Positions 58,201-64,000 of a stretch of DNA of 64,000 bases are shown one piece after another (positions within the stretch are counted from its first letter, which is position 1; the number at the start of each line of letters is the position of its first letter). Below the pieces are notes generated by a model. The model was not told where the DNA came from, searched no databases, and saw only the letters and a program-made list of their open reading frames with translations. The translations under genes and the position numbers were made by a program. The DNA is taken from the NCBI RefSeq assembly GCF_014898055.3, contig NW_023601543.1, positions 11,927,314 to 11,991,313 of the forward strand, in the 5' to 3' direction. This DNA comes from Talpa occidentalis (taxonomy: Eukaryota; Chordata; Mammalia; Eulipotyphla; Talpidae).

Positions 58201-61200
58201 AGATACACTGGCCTATCAGATAAATCAGAGGTTAGCATTGTTTTGTGGTACACATTCTGGAAAGGGTTGTTTATTGGGAAAACTTTTTTTTTTTAAATTT
58301 TGAGATGACCATAATTCTCCCTCTCTAAATGCCAGATTAAGAAAAAAATCAGAGAGGCAGGAAAAACAATTAAAGTATCTCATGCATCAAAGTAATCATT
58401 AGTGGAAAAACAAAGTATGTTCTTTCTGGCAATCTCTGCCAGATGGTTGAGATGGCTTATAGTGGAAGAAGAGGTTTAAATGATGCACATATTATTTCAG
58501 ATATAACCTTGAGGGGTTTTGTGTTTGTTTTGATGGGAGGGGAAGATAGTGTATGCTCCAATAACTTAAGCCTTCTTGATGGTCAGAGGCCTCTGGAACG
58601 TTGAGATTAGACATTTGAACTCATCTGGATAACTTAAATGAAGGAGAAGCAAGGTTGACTAAGTTTCCTGGAGATCTGTAAGCACTTGGTTTGATTAATC
58701 TGCATAATGTAACTATATGCTAGCAGTTATTATCCCCATTTCACAGATAGGCAAACTGGAGTTAAGAGCCATTAAGCAATTTGCCCCAAGCTCATTTAAT
58801 CAGTAAGTTCCCGCATTAAACTTTTAACTTCAAAGCCATTGCTCCTTTCATTGAGCCACACTGTCTTCCTCAGAGTTAGAAGATAAAATATGCTTTAACA
58901 ACTCACAAAAGTGATCATTGGAAAATAAAAAGTGCTGTTAGAAATCTGTAATGGCGAAATAGACAAAACACCCCAAGAATGGCCCCCAAACTTTATTTGG
59001 CAGAAGGCTTCAAATTCCAGCGATGTGAAACAATTCTCTGTAGGGACGTACTAGGGTGAGTTCATTGTACCCTGAGTATTCTATGGCAGGGTGGCAGCCT
59101 TTCCTATTGCCTCATAAAGAATTGCACACACACCCTTCAGAGATCATTTTAGTACTTTTTAGCTTGACATCTAAAGGGGCTGCTACTCTGACAAACACAA
59201 TCTGGCCAGATGTTATTATTTTGCACTACATTTAATTTCTTCCTGCCAAAGATTTAGACTTCTTTTCCCTGATAAAGATCAGGGGAAATTGTCTGGTATT
59301 TACAAAATCCCATCCAGGCGTATCTGTTACAATGTTCACTTAGCAAAGTTTATTAGATTATTAGGGCTTTAAACCCTTGGGCTCTTTCGTTATTGAAATT
59401 AAAAAAAAAGAAAAACCCAAACATCTTCAACAAATTTAAGTGGCATAATTAGACCCTGGACTTGTCTTACAGGCATTTTAAAATTATGAAAATGATTTAA
59501 ATAGTATTGGCTTCCTGAGAAACTTGCTGAGTTTGACAGGGATGAAAGGAAAGCTGTTATGCTCCTTTGGTCTCCTGAGCTAATGGGGAAAGTGATATCT
59601 GGAACTGAAATAAATTTGCTATAGTTGTATGGCAAAATTATTCCCATAAGTAGTTAGCCATACCACACAGGACCTCTGTTTCTTGGCCTAGTTAAGAGGA
59701 GGGCATTGCAGTGTTAGAGGAACATGTGGGTCTGTCATTTCCGTGCTCATGAAATTTACTTAAACACTGAACTTGACTCCTTAAGCCCTAATTCTTTGTT
59801 TATGCCTACTGTGTTAGATATATGAAGACAGTAATAGAAATATTCAGTATTTTCAAGGTAGATGATGTTATGGTTTGTATGCATTGCAGTTCTCCTCAAG
59901 GGATTTCTTTGTATTTAGCATGCAATTATATTTTCAGGCATTTCCAGGTTGAAATTTCCAGGTTGGAGGTGCTAGTGTTCTTTTCTCTATTGTGTGAGTG
60001 TAGACATGGGAGGTTTGGGATGGCGACCTGAATTAATCAAAATTAAGAGCAAGTAATTAATCTGGAACTTTAGCTATATCGTGAGCCTGGGAGAGAGACA
60101 CTAGAACAGCAGTCGTCAATTGCTTGTTTTGGGAGGGGTGAGGTGGAGTGGTGTTAATTCAGACATCACAATTATGGAGTCTTGAACTTTGCTTCAGAAG
60201 GAGAGAGGACTGTTTCAGAACATTGAATGGAAGTGTTGGTCACATGTGACAACTTGAGCTTTTCCTTCTAATGTAGATTTACTTGGTGTCAGACTAGGTT
60301 TTAAACAAATTATTATAGCCAGTTCATTGGAGATTATTTTAGAAATATCTCACAGTTAAGCAGGACCTTAGACTTTTTCTTCTTATTTTCAAGGCAGCCA
60401 GAAATCCTTTATGCGAAAGCTGTAGCAGTGCAAACATATGTTTGTACATTAAATATACAAGCAGTAAATGCTGAAATGGCAGAAGTGAACTCAAGGCAGG
60501 AGGTAAATATTTTGTAAAAATTAATGATCTAGAGTGAACTCTCATTAACTCTGGCTCAGTTAATTTGAATATTGTGATAATTTGACTTGGACTGAAGTTT
60601 ACTTTCATCCTATTTATGAAGAAAGATTCTGCTAAACAAATTAATAGTGTATTTAAGATTTGCAGGGAGGCATGTTTAACTTGCTTGAAGGACTTTGAGC
60701 AAGCCCATTAGTTGGGACTGCTAATTACAACGTACTTCACTTATTAAAGCAAACCTGATAGAACCTTTACTTGGAAACACTTTATTAGCAGTGTGTTTGA
60801 GTTACTCTAGGTATGAAAAAATAATAAAAGGTAGTATAGTATTTAAGAGAATAGATTCTTGAATCAATGGACTTGAACTTGAATCTTGTTACCTAGAGGA
60901 GTCCGTCTAACCACTCTAAATTTCAGTTTCCTCATCTCAAAGACAGGGAACAATCAATAACAGGACCAAATTTTATATAGTGTTTGCAACAAGAAAATGA
61001 CACAGTTCATGTAAAACTTAGAATGATGACTCATGTACAGTAAACAGTTAATACATGTTAGCTAGTGTTTGTTATTCTTGGAAAGTAGCTCTGAATCACA
61101 CCTTACTACCTGCACTCTCCTTTCCTTTATCAATTCAGATTAGTGAAGATATTCCAGAAAACATCCATTTGTTGAGCTACTGTTCCTGAATTTGAATAAG

Positions 61201-61919
61201 AAGCCATCTGGGGATGGTAACTTAATAAATTGGCCTATCTATTCTATAGGCCAAATATATATTGTAATGGGATGATGATTAGGTGTGATGTCTTTCCAGT
61301 TTCCTGGGAGGGAAATTCTAATTTAACAGATTTTACATCATAAGATTAGTTGACCATGAGTTGATGTTGTGAAGTTATTTCAGAGCTTGAAAAATGCCAA
61401 AAGTTTATATTTGTCTGAATATTTTATTATAGCATTTCACCATTCTTCCTCTTTTGCCATCCTGCTAACTAACACTTTACTACATAAATAATGGGAGTTA
61501 GTTTTGGAAGAGAAATTAGTAAATACTGGTGAATATAAAGTAGAATATAAACATCACCCAGATTCCCAACACCCAGAGATGATTATAGCCAACATAGACG
61601 TTCCAACTTTTTTTCTACATATATCCAAACACACACGTGTATTTTTTTTTTTTTTACAAAAATGGAACCATCTGCATACATTAAAAGTAGTGCTAGTGAT
61701 CAGCCAGAGGGGATGCCTGTTTCCTTCAGTCATTTTCTGGTGTGCCTTAAAATAGGGTATTAATTTGTAATCACGAGATAGACTTGAACTTGAAAAATTG
61801 CATGTAATTTTACTTGTGAGAGACCTCTTCATATCTTTTTCTGTTGAGACCAATAGAAATTCAGCATAGAGAAGATGGCTTCAATTATCTTTATAGGTCC
61901 ATTATAATTCAGAAGTGGG

Positions 61920-61950
<31 letters not shown>

Positions 61951-61951
61951 T

Positions 61952-61988
<37 letters not shown>

Positions 61989-64000
61989 ATGAGAAAATAT
62001 GTCTGTGTATAATGGTATAATGGGTGGAGGTTTTTCCCTGTTGTGTGGTCTAGTGACAAGAGCATTGGGCTGGGAGTAAGACGATACAGCTTATATCTCT
62101 GACTCCATCCTGACTCACTGTAGGACCTTAGGCAATTCCTTTTCTTTCTCTGGGCTTTAGTTTGCTCATAGATAAAATGTGGGGTTAGGCCAGATAAACT
62201 CAGCTCAGAGTCTTAATTTTTTAAAAAGCAGACCGGCCTGTCTGCCTGGAAGAATCTCAGGTTCTGTGGCTCTCCTCCCAACTAGAGGAGAGGTACTGAA
62301 TCTCATTGGTTTCTTTGGCGCTGCATAGAGCAAAGGCTGTAATTTTTAGCCTAGCAGGCATTTGACTTTTGAAAGTGCTAAAACCTCCATTAGGAATAAA
62401 TGTGGAAGCTCCAGGTTATTTATCGTTATTTACTCTTTCCATTCATAACTGTCAGTGTCAAAGGCTCTGTCGACATAACTGCATCCATGAGGTTAGCTTT
62501 AATCAGTTTAGTGGCAGCGAAGTCACAAATATATCAAATAGCCAATCATAATGTAGGAATCCTAAAGCCTGACTGAATTATTTATTTTGTTATGATGAAA
62601 ATGTCTGGGCTTTATTGGGTTTCCTTTGAAGAACTTGATTTGGCGTGAAGTCTAGAAGATAAAAGATCAGTGATTGTCTCTCAGATTTTTATTCTGCCTT
62701 CCTTCAAGGCTTTTCATTTTTCACAAGCTGTTGTTAGCACTTTTAAGTCAAGGTGGGGAACTGTGATATTTTTTATCCTAGGGGTTTAAGCATGTGTGAA
62801 AAACCTTTCCCTTTGGTCTCTAGTCCCACTTCTGTCATGTGGAAGCAGTGTGACCTTGAACCAGCCACTTAACCTGAAGCTCATTTTCTTCATCTATCAA
62901 GTGGGGATTATTCTCCCTTTGCTGCAATCTCAAATTATTATGAGGCCCCAATAAGATAATGCTCTTGTTATCATACAGATGTAAGGTTTTAATATTACCT
63001 GTCAGTTTAGTGCCGTTATGTAGCCCTTCAGTAGGTAGGATTGACTTGTTACACAGTGATACCATCCTGAAAAGTTATAGGGGAGTCAGTTTAATACAGC
63101 AACACTCTCCCATGCCTCGCCTTATACCACAGAAATTTTGTTCTTCAGAGATCATTAAAAATAGGGTTCCACAAATTTAAAATCATATTCAGCTGAAAAA
63201 TGAACAAGAGGAAAATGAATAATATTCAAACAAAGCAGGAGTGCTGTGAATTGGATTAAATACAATGCTAAACATGTAGCTCTTGTGGTTCTGAAAAGGG
63301 AAATCATTCCTCTTGGTTTAAAAATGCTCAGGACCTTTTTGGGGTGTGGAATGGGGTTTGAGAGTGGGCGGCCGGCAGTGGGAGGGCAGGGATCGGAGAG
63401 GATAAGAGAAACTTCTGGAAATATCTGTCCTGAACAACCCTCTGTGTCAGTCCGCAACACTATTACCAACCCCCAGCCGCACACTTAGTGTTCAGTCTCC
63501 AGATATCTTTAACACACACGATGAAGCCACAGTAGGAAAGTGCCTTTGTGCTTATAATAAAGTTGTATGGTCTCTTGAAGAATCACTTTTGTTTTCTTTT
63601 TTTCTACCCGGCCATTCAGAGGCCCTGATTACCAGCATAGCAGGAAAGAAAAGAGATAAATACCCAGGGCCAAAGCAAAACACAAAGGAAGCAAGATTAG
63701 AAAATTGAGAACTGTGGAGCGGGGACAGTTCAGTAAAGTAACATGGTCACTAGGAGGAAGGCACTGTTTCAGGTTTACCTACTGAGTTAGCTCATGTTTA
63801 AGTTGAGTCATGGCTAATTAATTTTCATGTGTGAAAGCAAATTTGCATCTATTGAGCATGTACTAACTAAGAGTGACATTTATTGAAAATTGAAGAGCTA
63901 GGCAGTTTTATTCCTGACGTGACGGAAACTGCTCCCAGGAATGATTTTTCAGCCCCTATGAGTTGCAAGGCCCTGGGGATGCTTGGCCCGTGGAGAAGCG

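Overview
This window is mammalian genomic DNA. It carries the first two coding exons of glypican-3 (GPC3) on the + strand, about 14 kb of upstream sequence, all of intron 1 (about 31.7 kb) and the first about 17.8 kb of intron 2. The call rests on two open segments with matching splice sites. Exon 1 (14174-14348) encodes the GPC3 signal peptide, a six-proline tract and the first glypican cysteine. Exon 2 (46030-46191) encodes the next cysteine cluster. Joined at a phase-1 junction they encode the first 112 residues plus one base of the next codon. GPC3 is X-linked in placental mammals, so the window is probably from an X chromosome.

Layout: (1) 1-13.4 kb is upstream non-coding DNA with MIR and L2 fossils, three copies of a tRNA-derived SINE, and a short L1 3' end that looks like it carries transduced flanking DNA. 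(2) 13.4-15.6 kb is a CpG island holding a TATA-less promoter, with two CCAAT boxes, a dense GC-box array, the 5' UTR and exon 1. (3) 15.6-46.0 kb is intron 1, with no SINE until 31.1 kb. It holds L2, MIR and L1 relics, a MaLR solo LTR, a diverged 190-bp repeat pair, an unclassified 620-bp insertion inside a MIR, and an L2>L1>SINE nest. (4) 46.0-46.2 kb is exon 2. (5) 46.2-64 kb is the start of intron 2, with six SINEs packed into 48.4-55.7 kb followed by old L1 and MIR fragments.

Organism: Alu, rodent B1/B2, carnivore CAN, horse ERE and lagomorph C SINEs are absent. The abundant SINE (13 copies, 250-290 bp) starts GGGCCTCCCTGGTGGCGCA and ends in (AAAT)n CTT A-rich. Its first about 20 bases recall the cetartiodactyl CHR SINE head, but the body does not. 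I cannot name the species. A laurasiatherian mammal is a guess.

No operon-like or defence-type system is present, and I found no second gene. The points of most interest are mobile-element archaeology and promoter structure. Boundaries of ancient repeats are approximate because they come from reading, not alignment.
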